DNA from: Acidovorax sp. GW101-3H11
GTDB lineage: Bacteria > Pseudomonadota > Gammaproteobacteria > Burkholderiales > Burkholderiaceae_C
Length of the DNA: 64,000 bases
Direction: 5' to 3'
NCBI RefSeq assembly: GCF_001633105.1
Contig: NZ_LUKZ01000009.1
Location: forward strand, 905,269-969,268
The notes beneath the pieces are model-generated. The model saw only the letters and a list, made by a program, of their open reading frames with translations, had not been told where the DNA came from and ran no database searches. Positions 33,441 to 41,616 of this stretch are shown piece after piece. How positions within the stretch are numbered: position 1 is the first letter of the stretch; every line of letters begins with the position of its first letter. Both the position numbers and the translations under genes were made by a program.

Positions 33441-34688
33441 CTACGGCGCCCCGTTTTCATAACGCGCAGCGACAAGCGACAAAGAGGGCTTGCCGTTGGC
33501 GACGTCTACTTTGACGCGAATCATTCGATCCGCAGTCAATGACTTTTGAGCAACGGCCTCGCCCACTCCTACCCAGCGCGCGCATGCCACTGTGAGCAAG
33601 GAGTTGTTTTGAAAAACGTCCGCAGCCTCGGCAGCCGTCGGCTGCTTGATGGACCCATCGCGAAAAGAAATCTCGCTGTCGCCCGGCCGTCGATGTGCGA
33701 CCAATCGCTGCTCGGAGACGAAGCTCTCCACCATGACGGCGAAGTCTAGATTCGCACCGCGGTCGAAGTGCATTGGTGTTTGGTCCACGTGCGCGCGGAA
33801 TCTCATACCGATCTTTTGGACTCGCGCGGCAATCTTGGCCAGCCTTAGCTGATGAAATTCGGTGCCAGTGAAATCGATCTCACACGGAGTGATCAACTCC
33901 ACGGTGCTTTTGATGCCACCGTCGAAAACTCCAAATGATTTTCCGACCATGTTCATCAGCATCCCGTGAGCATCGCCGAGTATGTCTACCAAGTTCGGGC
34001 CACGCTCCCCCGTCTTCACGGAGAACAGATCGAAATCTGGATGCCCGGGGCCTTTGACGCTCATGTCTATCGCCAGCGAGGCATCCGTAGGCGGCGGCCC
34101 ATCGACCAACATGATCGCTGATGCCTCAAATCGCATGTCCTTAAACTCGCCCGCGTTGACATGCAAGGTCAAGGAAACATGCCGTCCTGGCAGGCCCCAT
34201 TCCTCGGGAGTCAAATCACGGACCAAAAACAGTTCGATCCCCTTCGCCTTCGCATATGCGACGGCTCCGGCTTCAAAGCCTCGCGTCGTGAACATCGCAC
34301 CGTTCGAAGCCCCCAGCGCCTCGATCGTCGAGGCGAGAATATCGATGCGGCTGCGGCTGACCGGACTTTTCCAACGTTTGCATTCGATGATCGTGACGAA
34401 CTTGTGGAAGCGAGTCTTCCTTGTGATCTTCACGTCGATCTGGCGCGTTGCACCATATCTGTCCGTCTCCGTGACATCCCGTTCGACGCTGGTTTCGCCG
34501 TCGCCTTCGTATAGTCCTTTCACGAAATTCTCGAACGCCGCCCAATCGTAGTATTTGTGCATGAACCCAGAGGCGCTCACGCCACTGATGTCGGACGCCG
34601 ACGAGTCGACCTTTTGCGTGGCTATCCGGGCGGCGCCAGATTTCCGCGATTTCTTGCTTGAACTGCGCGGAGCGCCCTTGGATGCCAT
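33441..34688 (-). CDS. Mrr-type restriction endonuclease
   Basis: The N-terminal ~40 residues are basic and disordered (KKSRKSG). The Mrr catalytic domain follows: AAFENFVKGLY, RQIDVKI (Asp85), and IIECKRW (Glu102-x-Lys104), then the VSRSRIDILASTIEALGASNGAMFTT helix-strand. The remaining ~230 residues are of unknown fold. The complete D...ExK set suggests an active DNA nuclease. It is first in a same-strand run with the nitrilase-domain and SMC-like genes. The 210-bp gap means it could be separately expressed. Confidence 0.82.
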   Translation of the reverse strand: MASKGAPRSSSKKSRKSGAARIATQKVDSSASDISGVSASGFMHKYYDWAAFENFVKGLYEGDGETSVERDVTETDRYGATRQIDVKITRKTRFHKFVTIIECKRWKSPVSRSRIDILASTIEALGASNGAMFTTRGFEAGAVAYAKAKGIELFLVRDLTPEEWGLPGRHVSLTLHVNAGEFKDMRFEASAIMLVDGPPPTDASLAIDMSVKGPGHPDFDLFSVKTGERGPNLVDILGDAHGMLMNMVGKSFGVFDGGIKSTVELITPCEIDFTGTEFHQLRLAKIAARVQKIGMRFRAHVDQTPMHFDRGANLDFAVMVESFVSEQRLVAHRRPGDSEISFRDGSIKQPTAAEAADVFQNNSLLTVACARWVGVGEAVAQKSLTADRMIRVKVDVANGKPSLSLVAARYENGAP

Positions 34689-35481
34689 GGAAATCCTCGA
34701 TATTTTCGGCGATAGTTCATTATGAAGCGCCCTCGGTGCGAGACGGTCGGGTGGAAAGCGTCGGGAGTTCGAAGTCCGGATCCGGCAACGCGCGCGAGTC
34801 CTAGGGACAGAGCGCGTTCTAGACCGCTGGAGCGCTCGACAAAATCAACTCTTCGACGCGGAGCATCCGAACGGCGATGTCAAGCCATTTGGGCGCCGTG
34901 TAGCGGTGGGCGCCCGGCAGATCTCGGCGCAGACGAAAATCTGAGCGAGCGACGATTGAGCGGCGCAGATCCGTCCGCCTTGCTGCGATGATGAGCAAAA
35001 TGATGCGCCGACAGGTGGCTCGATTGCGGCGCACAGCAGACGTTCGGTGGGCTGCGCCGACTGACCGCAGCCAGCCTGAACCAGACGTCGGCCCGCATCG
35101 CGTGGATGGCGACAGTTGGCCGATTGAAGCCAGTTGAGTGGGCGTGCCGTTCAGGTGTTCACATCCCAGGACTCTGTTCAGGATAGGTGGAATACGCAGC
35201 GAGTTTATAAATGAACTGTGCGCGCTTCATTCTACGCATGCCCGCAACGCAACGCAACGCAACGCAACACGACGCAACGCTCAGTTTTCGCCCTCCGCGC
35301 CATCATCGTCCAATACCTCGTCAGCGGCGGCATCGGCGTATGCTTGCGGAGGTTTTTTGCGCGGATCCGCGTCAAACTGGAGATATGGTGCCAACGCTGC
35401 TTCCAGCGCGCAGTCGTTTCTCACAGCCCGCGCTCAAGGGTGCAGACACTATTTTGACTAGCAAAAGCCCAGCCTGCAAAG
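34689..35481. other. gene-free stretch with a simple repeat
   Basis: No supported gene in about 790 bp between the Mrr-type nuclease and a membrane-protein gene. It contains a pentanucleotide repeat (35244-35280) and a few short unrelated frames. It separates the putative defence operon from the next gene. Confidence 0.5.
35244..35280. repeat. GCAAC pentanucleotide tandem repeat
   Basis: Five perfect GCAAC units (35244-35268) are followed by one diverged unit and a further GCAAC. The tract is intergenic, more than 200 bp downstream of the membrane-protein stop codon and on no recognisable frame. Confidence 0.85.
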
Positions 35482-37158
35482 TCAAGGTTCTTTGCCGGTA
35501 TTCGCTTTGCGCGCAATGGGCGCTGTCCGATTCGGTATAGCCTTCGGTGGGGTGGCAGCCTCCGAATTTAAAGCGGGCCCGCATTGCCTCGCAAGCCATT
35601 GTCTTTGCGCATCGCTCAATCCTGCATCTTTCAGGTTCAGATAGCTGACAAGCGGACTGAGGTTTGCCTGCTTGCTGACAACATCACCACCCGCTTCTCC
35701 CCTGGTTCCCCCTCCCTCGGCCGGACCAGCATCCTGGGCAGGCTGTTGACCGGATTCTTTCGGCTCACTCGGCACAAATGGGGTGACGGACGGCCAAGAT
35801 CTGACTTCGGATTTAGCCACCTGGATGCGCTGGTAGCGCAGATGGCCCACACTGCCGCCAAGTCGGCCCTTCTCGATCTCGGCAGGCCAGATCGGCCACC
35901 TCCCATCGTCCCCAAATGATGCCAACTCAAACACCATGGGAGCGCCAATACGGGACTTCAGAATGACTGGGCATGCCCAACCCAGCTTCTTGTCAGCATC
36001 CAATTGACATATCTGCTGTCCACGTGCGCTCTTGTTGAAGGTCTCGCATCCTTCGGGCGTCAACACCACACCAACGGGTATTTCCCCAAGTCCCAGAGTA
36101 CGCACAACTGCCACGGGAATGGCCATCCATGCTGAAGTCAGCATCGTCAGAATCAAAACCGCGGCGGCGCCCGAGGCGATAAATGCTGGGATTTGAGCTT
36201 TCTGGGGAATCCTCACAACCACCATGTTCAAGAGAATGCTGATGACACCCCAACCACCCAGCCCGGCGGCGAACTTCAAGCTGTCGACGTTACTCTGCCG
36301 GGTCAGTGCTTCATAGGTCACAAATGCCATCATGGCCGAAACAAGCCATATGAATCCGCTCGCAAGGTAGGCGACGTACTCTTCCCAGGTCTCGGGCTCC
36401 TTGCGCCGCGCCGCAGCATTGCCATTCTCCAATATCGATTTCGCACCGCCTTCTGACGGTGATTTGCATTGCGCTCCGCTTTCGACTCCTGGTTCTGCCT
36501 CAAAGACACTTTTGTTCTGCTGCTGATACCAGCACCCCAACGCGGGGACGAAAAAAGAGAGAGCCAGCGTGAACCAAATCCAACAGGTGGTCGACAGAGT
36601 TTTCTCAGAGATGACAGAAACCACCACCGCGGCAATAAAAATGCCGCCCGGCGCAGCCAGGAACATTAGGCTCCGGAGGCTCGCCAAATGAGGTACATAC
36701 GATGCCAGAGACCGCGTTACAACCCCTGCGGCGATCGTAGAGCCCCCCAGCGTGAAAATCACCAGCAACCCTATCACTGCAACTGCTGCTACTGTGGCGG
36801 TCGCTCCCGCCAAGTCCAGGTCGGGCATCGAACCCAGATGCGTGAAAAATGCCAGCAGGATCAGTCCTCCATAGACCGATACCGCGAGGCTGAAAGCCTT
36901 GAAAGGATGCTCTTTCAGGCGCGCCAACCACCAGACCTCAGCAGGCTTGGTGGCGGTCTCCAGCTGTTTGCCCGAGAGTTGGGCAGATGCTTGATATTGA
37001 CGGCCCTCTTGCGAGGATGAGCCGCCTGGAGTCTTCAATGGAGCCTCTTCTGTCGGTTTCTGCGTTCCTTCTGTGGAAGGAACAGATGAGGATTGATCGT
37101 TCAACGAAGAGTCCGGGGTATATCTGGTCATGGTTGCTGTATGTTTCTTTGTCTTCAT
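35482..37158 (-). CDS. multi-pass membrane protein of unknown function, 558 aa
   Basis: The first ~85 residues are polar and low-complexity (Ser/Thr/Gln/Pro rich). At least seven hydrophobic segments follow, including FSLAVSVYGGLILLAFFTHL, AVAVIGLLVIFTLGG, GGIFIAAVVVSVIS and ILLNMVVVRI. The C-terminal third is soluble and contains two Cys (CETFNKSARGQQIC) and a Pro/Gly-rich linker. Family unknown. Composition is less GC-rich than the core genome. It is flanked by gene-free DNA on both sides, so no operon partner can be named. Confidence 0.7.
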   Translation of the reverse strand: MKTKKHTATMTRYTPDSSLNDQSSSVPSTEGTQKPTEEAPLKTPGGSSSQEGRQYQASAQLSGKQLETATKPAEVWWLARLKEHPFKAFSLAVSVYGGLILLAFFTHLGSMPDLDLAGATATVAAVAVIGLLVIFTLGGSTIAAGVVTRSLASYVPHLASLRSLMFLAAPGGIFIAAVVVSVISEKTLSTTCWIWFTLALSFFVPALGCWYQQQNKSVFEAEPGVESGAQCKSPSEGGAKSILENGNAAARRKEPETWEEYVAYLASGFIWLVSAMMAFVTYEALTRQSNVDSLKFAAGLGGWGVISILLNMVVVRIPQKAQIPAFIASGAAAVLILTMLTSAWMAIPVAVVRTLGLGEIPVGVVLTPEGCETFNKSARGQQICQLDADKKLGWACPVILKSRIGAPMVFELASFGDDGRWPIWPAEIEKGRLGGSVGHLRYQRIQVAKSEVRSWPSVTPFVPSEPKESGQQPAQDAGPAEGGGTRGEAGGDVVSKQANLSPLVSYLNLKDAGLSDAQRQWLARQCGPALNSEAATPPKAIPNRTAPIARKANTGKEP

Positions 37159-37309
37159 CCACGTCCGGCTGGCCCGCAGAACGGGGGCCAGGCGTCAGCA
37201 GTCATCCGGTGGCAGCCTTGAAAACAGCCTGGGCAGCATGCATGAGCTACGGATGCAGCACACCCAGCCTGGACCACGGAAAACCGCTCGGTACTGTAGG
37301 GCTTCCTGA

Positions 37310-37572
37310 ACTGGCGCAGTTGCACTGCGGTCAGCGGGCCGTGGTCGGCTTCGTCTTATCGCAGGCGAGGCAACGCCAGCGGCAGGCGATCTAGGACACA
37401 ATACCGCCGCCTTTCCATCGCCAACCGCCTTTATGCCCGTCCAGTTCACCATGCTCTTTCTCCTGGATGCCACTCACGACAGCTTGGTCAAAATCGCGCT
37501 GGCGCACCCGGATCTGTCCGGTGACTAGCGGCACGAGCTCTGGATTGAAGCGAATTGGATTACCGGGCGGAA
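37310..37572 (+). pseudogene. remnant duplicate of the gene pair at 54353-55976
   Basis: From ATG 37433 the frame encodes MPVQFTMLFLLDATHDSL...ALAHPDLSGD, then TAG at 37526, then RHELWIEANWIT. This aligns residue for residue with the small protein at 55662 (MPVHFAMLQLFDSAEGSL...WIEPNWVT). The stop sits where that protein has Glu, so one GAG-to-TAG change explains it. Similarity ends near 37570, inside the next gene's 3' end. Just upstream, GLPELAQLHCG and QARQRQRQAI recall the C-terminus of the 403-aa protein at 54353 (ALPELERNQHG, EAQAKAKAQAIL). The upstream match is weak. Confidence 0.7.
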
Positions 37573-38000
37573 ACGTTTACCTTGTGCGCGATCTTCGACT
37601 CGAGTGCGCTGCGATCGGCAGCCACAAACGTCACATGACCCTCGCACACCAGTTCATGAGAATCATGGGCGCGCACATTGAATGTCACGCTTCGGGGTCC
37701 CAATCGCTCAACCCATCCCGACAGACGAATCTCTGCGCCAGGAGGTATAGGTCCACGGTGTTCCAAGTGAATGCTGCGGCCCACGACAACCTCTCGTTCG
37801 TGGTCAACGTGCCGCTGCATTTCCTTGATGCAGATAGATTCGACGACGGCCACGAGATACCCCGTAGCGATGCACTCAATGAGCGTCTCAGCGTAACCAC
37901 GCCCATGCGGCAACTGCGTGAACAACGAGCGGGCGGTTTGATGGGACGGAACGACATAGACCTCGTCGAAGGAGATCTGGCTGATGCTCTCATGGTTCAT
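37560..38000 (-). CDS. hotdog-fold thioesterase-like protein
   Basis: A 146-residue protein with a hotdog-type layout: an N-terminal helix region (ATGYLVAVVESICIKEM) and strands VGRSIHLEHRGPIPPGAEIRLSGWVERLGPRSVTFNVRAHD. It resembles FlK-like acyl-CoA thioesterases, in which a Glu near the helix is catalytic (here perhaps E in VAVVESI). The ATG at 38000 starts the fold. It is on the same strand as the segregation operon, 113 bp downstream of the nuclease-like gene. A metabolic enzyme on this backbone is unexpected, and the assignment is moderate. Confidence 0.6.
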   Translation of the reverse strand: MNHESISQISFDEVYVVPSHQTARSLFTQLPHGRGYAETLIECIATGYLVAVVESICIKEMQRHVDHEREVVVGRSIHLEHRGPIPPGAEIRLSGWVERLGPRSVTFNVRAHDSHELVCEGHVTFVAADRSALESKIAHKVNVSAR

Positions 38001-38113
38001 GGATCGGGATGGCTCGCGCCAGCGTGGATGATGACCAGAGCAATATCCCCGGCAATGCCCACACCAGTCCACGAGAAATCCTGCCCGAATTTCGAGCATT
38101 TCGCGATCAGGCC

Positions 38114-38662
38114 TTATCGGCGAACAGAAAGCCGGTCGCACTCCGACCGAAAGGCACATCCACTGCATGCATTTGGCGAACGCGCATAAGTCGGCTCAAT
38201 ACGTCCCTCCAGGATCGCTTCGCGGCGACGCACAAGGGCGACAATTTCCTCGACCCCCAGCAATTTCACACTCTGCGAACTGCGTGCGTGCCTGCCCGTC
38301 GGGCTTGCGAAGCTCACGAAGGCTTGTGGCTCGACGACCTCCCCGGTCTGTGCCTCGATCACCAATTTCTGCACCGACAGTTGGATTCGGTCAGTTTCAT
38401 GAACACGAGCTGCCAGACGCGTCTTGAGTTCGACCAGTACCAACATGCCATTGGCACGACGGTACACGCGATCGACCCTGGCAACGAGCCGCAAGGGGTG
38501 CCGCATGCGAAAGAGCCTCTCCATATAGGCCAGCTCGGCACCGACCAGCCCTCGCGGTCGGGAGGCCCGTTCGCCAGACCTATGGCGTCCCATCCATAGC
38601 CGCGCCAGCCACAGGACGAACGCAACGAAACCGGCGAGCACATACATGGCAGACCATGTCAT
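38114..38662 (-). CDS. PD-(D/E)XK nuclease-like protein with Cas4-like Cys cluster
   Basis: This 182-residue protein starts with one membrane-like helix (MYVLAGFVAFVLWLARLWM). A nuclease-like core follows: LVARVDRVY (Asp) and LVLVELKTR (Glu-x-Lys), then DRIQLSVQKLVIE, a typical QxxxY-like helix. The C-terminus NACSGCAFRSECDR has three Cys in the arrangement seen in Cas4/AddB-type iron-sulfur nucleases. Its ATG overlaps the stop of the upstream CFI-box gene (ATGA), so it belongs to the parM-like operon. A role in DNA processing of the element is inferred. Confidence 0.65.
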   Translation of the reverse strand: MTWSAMYVLAGFVAFVLWLARLWMGRHRSGERASRPRGLVGAELAYMERLFRMRHPLRLVARVDRVYRRANGMLVLVELKTRLAARVHETDRIQLSVQKLVIEAQTGEVVEPQAFVSFASPTGRHARSSQSVKLLGVEEIVALVRRREAILEGRIEPTYARSPNACSGCAFRSECDRLSVRR

Positions 38663-39105
38663 GGCAGCCCCCTGTCGCCCATCGCCTTCGCACACCAGGC
38701 AACCACGATGCGCAGTACGCATCGCACCCCGATCACTATCCCAGGCGATCGCGCCATGATGCGGCAGCCCATTGGTGCAACCCGGTAGTACGCCGCAACC
38801 AGGGCTCTCCCCCAGCACTGGCGCAAGAGCACCGCATCGCGGTACGCGCGAAGCACCTGCGTCTCCGATGCATCCGGGCCAAACACGAAGGTCGCCACGA
38901 AACACCGGCGATCCGCCGTCGCTGCCACGCCCTCTTCCCAGTACCGCTGGTGAGCCACCTGCCCTCGGGCCATGGCCTTTCGCTGCTTCGGGGTAGCCCG
39001 CTCCCCATGGAGATGGGCCAGCTGCACTCGCTTCTCGCAGAAGCCCATCTCGGCCAAATCCTTCGCGGCCACCTCGCCATGACGCCCCATTCCTTGTCTT
39101 GGCAT
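38659..39105 (-). CDS. CFI-box protein with Cas4-like N-terminal motif
   Basis: A 148-residue protein. Residues ~15-60 carry GFCEKRVQL...RGQVAHQRY, resembling the N-terminal Cys and the His of Cas4-type nucleases. Residues ~70-125 contain CFVATFVFG...VLRAYRDAVLL...RALVAAYYRVAP, matching the CFI-box motif seen in other secreted or membrane-linked proteins. Hydrophobic residues near the end may form a membrane helix. Start 39105 has GAGGT six bases upstream. It lies 7 bp after the StbB-like gene and overlaps the next nuclease gene by 4 bp; the two may work as a split complex. Confidence 0.6.
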   Translation of the reverse strand: MPRQGMGRHGEVAAKDLAEMGFCEKRVQLAHLHGERATPKQRKAMARGQVAHQRYWEEGVAATADRRCFVATFVFGPDASETQVLRAYRDAVLLRQCWGRALVAAYYRVAPMGCRIMARSPGIVIGVRCVLRIVVAWCAKAMGDRGLP

Positions 39106-39112
39106 TTGCACC

Positions 39113-39388
39113 TCACTCAGCCAGGCTCGGCCCGAACACATCGTTGGTCACGCCTGCGGAAGCCAGCACCTCGCGGCCCGCCGATGCCAGCACAGGGCGA
39201 GCACCGTCGACGGCAAAGATTCCGTACTGCACCAGCAAGCCGTCGTAGGCCAGCACGCGCAGCCGGTTGACCCGCTTGCCACCTTTCGGAAATCGCACCA
39301 GCTCGTCATACAGCCGCGGGTTGTCCGCACGCGCCAGCTCGAACACCAGCCGAACCGGCTTGGAATCCTGTTGTGTGTTCCCGTTCAT
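39113..39388 (-). CDS. StbB/ParR-like partner of the ParM-like protein
   Basis: A 91-residue basic protein (RLVFELARADNPRLYDELVRFPKGGKRVNRLRVLAYDGLL). The LYDELVRFPKGGKRVNRLR segment is like the RHH-type DNA-binding start of plasmid StbB/ParR adaptors. Its ATG overlaps the stop of the ParM-like gene by 4 bp, the usual arrangement of actin-type segregation operons. It should bind a centromere-like site and connect it to the filament. Confidence 0.7.
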   Translation of the reverse strand: MNGNTQQDSKPVRLVFELARADNPRLYDELVRFPKGGKRVNRLRVLAYDGLLVQYGIFAVDGARPVLASAGREVLASAGVTNDVFGPSLAE

Positions 39389-40416
39389 GCGATCTCCCCT
39401 GCCCCGCGGTCGCGGCCGGGAGCTATCGCGCTGGCGGCATAGTTCTGCCCGGCGAGCTGGAATCCGCGGACATTGGCGAACATCGGCTCCTTGACCTCGT
39501 GGATCCGGTGCTTCGGGAATGCCGCCTTCACCGCCTTCTTGAACAAGAAGGCACCACCGCCCACCAGAATGATGTTCTGCAGGCTCTCCGGCGTCTCGAT
39601 CCACTGGCGCATCGTCGACACCGCTTGCTGCGCAACGCTCTCGGCCAGAGGCAAGTGCCGACCCATGTCGTAGGGTTTCTGGAAGATCACAGGCGACTTG
39701 CCGGAGCGCAAGGCCAGGTCGATGGCGTCGTAGTCGCGGTACGGTGAGCCGACATCCTTGGAGATCTCGGCTGCCAGCAGCCGCAGCACGTCCGACATGC
39801 CACGGTTGATCGAATGCGACTGCTTCTGCACTAGGCGCATGCCACGCGTGACCAACCAATCGAAGGTGCGAGAGCCAGGGTCGATCACCAGGCTCTGCTC
39901 GGTTCCGATGGTTGCCATCTTCTTGTGCTCGGCCGCGTAGTGGACCAAGGCACCCTGCGGTTGGGCAACGGCCATCGCCTTAGCGACGGTGACTGTCTTC
40001 CCGCCGCCTATCTGATGTTCTCCAGCCATGGTCTTTTCCAGCGCCGATTTCTTCAGCGAGAAGAGCGCCACCGGTAACCCGACGATCAGCAGATCGATGT
40101 GGGACACCTTCATCATGCTGAGCGCGCCGCGCAGCAGGGCCATGTATTCCGGTGACTCGGTGTACTCGTCGTGCAGCTGTTTGGCACGGAAGGTGTCGGC
40201 CGCCAGGCCGACGTCGGGTCCGACCTCGTAGAACAGCGGCCCGACCGGAATGCAGACGGTTTTGCGCCGTTCGCTGGCTGGCCAGTGAGGCGTCTCTCCG
40301 CTGGACGGATAGGCGACGGACGGAAAGCTGGCGCAGCGGATTTCGTTTCCCACGACGCCAGTGACGAATTTGGTGTTGCCGGACCCGACATCCACCGCTC
40401 GGACGATCAATTCCAT
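39385..40416 (-). CDS. parM: ParM/StbA-like actin-fold segregation ATPase
   Basis: A 343-residue actin-like protein. The phosphate 1 loop is VDVGSGNTKF (residues 8-17), the phosphate 2 loop is VIDPGSRTFDW (~175-185), and the adenosine motif is ILVGGGAFLF (~290-300). ParM proteins polymerise with ATP and push plasmid copies apart. It heads an operon with the StbB-like, CFI-box and PD-(D/E)XK genes. Its presence on an integrated element suggests a circular extrachromosomal phase that needs partitioning. Confidence 0.85.
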   Translation of the reverse strand: MELIVRAVDVGSGNTKFVTGVVGNEIRCASFPSVAYPSSGETPHWPASERRKTVCIPVGPLFYEVGPDVGLAADTFRAKQLHDEYTESPEYMALLRGALSMMKVSHIDLLIVGLPVALFSLKKSALEKTMAGEHQIGGGKTVTVAKAMAVAQPQGALVHYAAEHKKMATIGTEQSLVIDPGSRTFDWLVTRGMRLVQKQSHSINRGMSDVLRLLAAEISKDVGSPYRDYDAIDLALRSGKSPVIFQKPYDMGRHLPLAESVAQQAVSTMRQWIETPESLQNIILVGGGAFLFKKAVKAAFPKHRIHEVKEPMFANVRGFQLAGQNYAASAIAPGRDRGAGEIA

Positions 40417-41616
40417 GTGAGTGCTCCAAGTAAAGAACCATGTCGATCAGCATCGGCACGCCGATGCCTCCACGCCACGCGCAATCCGCTCGGAATGCCC
40501 CGCATTTCGGCATCAGGCTCTCTGTGCCGTCATCCGGGTGGAACGACAGCGACGATGCACTGACACCTGTCGCTGGCCTCTTCCTTCAAGACTTGCCCGT
40601 GTGTCACCACGGTCTCACTGCTTTGGCACTCGTCAACCCCGAACGCAAGCCACTGCCCCATTCAGCGGTGCTTGTCCCACACCCGCCTTGAGCGCCCCGT
40701 GTTGGACCAGAGGCAGGCGGTTCGCCTGTCAAGCCCGCATGCAGCCTCGCTCTGCCGCCCTGCGGGACACTAAATGGCCCCTATCAGGCCGTCGCGTCGG
40801 CGCAAGCGCCACCGGCAACCCAGGTTTCATGCCGTCGCATTGCCACGCCTGCATTGACCTGCAAGCCCCTTTCGTCATCCACTACAGGTTCCCGAGGGCC
40901 AACCTTGGCCCGCTCCATCAAGGAGCAGAAGGCGTCGCAGTCGTTACCTGCCCTTCAAGCCCCGGTCCTGAACCGGGGTGGCCGTCGCCCCCGAGGCGAC
41001 CGCCCCGAGGTTCTCTTTCGTAGTGCATCTGCCTATGACCTTCGCCAGCCCTGTGGCTGGGCGCTCCCAGAAGCGCGTCAAGGCCATCGATCTCCCGACT
41101 TGGCACCCGATGCCGGCTCCCGATCCCGCCATTACTGAGCACGCGTGTTTCACGCCGCAAGCGGTTGTGCTTGCCCCCGAAGGGGCTCCCCGCTTGTCCC
41201 CGCTCAAACGCTCGACACCGCCCTGGACTTTCGGTCAGGGGCGGACCCATGCGCGCGGATGGCGCTGCGAATTCCAGGATTGATCCACCAGATAGCGCGA
41301 GACCTGATCTCGGCGCCGATGCGACTGTTTGCCCTCGAGGCAGCAGTGCGTCACCAGCCTCCGCCGTTGCAGAAATGCATATGCGGAGCCGGATCACACG
41401 TTTTCATTTTTAAGACCGACCGAGCTGGCCCTGCACGCGCATGTGGCTGGCGCAACCCCTGGGTCGGTGGCGCATGCCGTGGTCGCGTGCGCCGCCGTGA
41501 TGAATCGACCTCCCGCACCAGCGGCTGACGGAATCCGTCGCTGGTGCCGACCTTCCCGGATTCCTGCCAGTGCGCCGTTCGGGCGGCGTGTTGTCCCCTT
41601 TGATTTGGAAAGCACC
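40417..41616. other. 1.2-kb non-coding region between the segregation operon and a recombinase gene
   Basis: No supported gene. The region separates the divergent parM-like operon and the second tyrosine recombinase. It contains several hairpins (40960-41186, listed separately). A frame in phase with the recombinase is open from 41329 but is not protein-like. It could hold the centromere-like site, a replication origin, promoters or a structured RNA; none can be pinned down by eye. Confidence 0.5.
40960..41186. other. cluster of four GC-rich hairpins
   Basis: Four perfect inverted repeats lie within 230 bp: CCCCGGT-5-ACCGGGG (40960-40978), GTCGCC-5-GGCGAC (40984-41000), CCAGCC-4-GGCTGG (41045-41060) and GCCCC-CGAA-GGGGC (41173-41186). 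Their spacing and short loops suggest a structured RNA or a protein-binding array rather than chance, although high GC content raises the background. Confidence 0.5.

Noticed and set aside
28327-34688. Assignment of the nitrilase/SMC/nuclease set to Lamassu or Gabija
   Set aside because: The ATPase has a Rad50-like hook and the partner a nitrilase-type triad. I see neither an LmuA-type domain nor the TOPRIM domain of GajA, so a named type would be a guess.
35221-35280. CRISPR-like array
   Set aside because: The repeats are 5-bp tandem units without spacers; no cas genes occur in the window (the Cas4-like pieces are in a partition operon).
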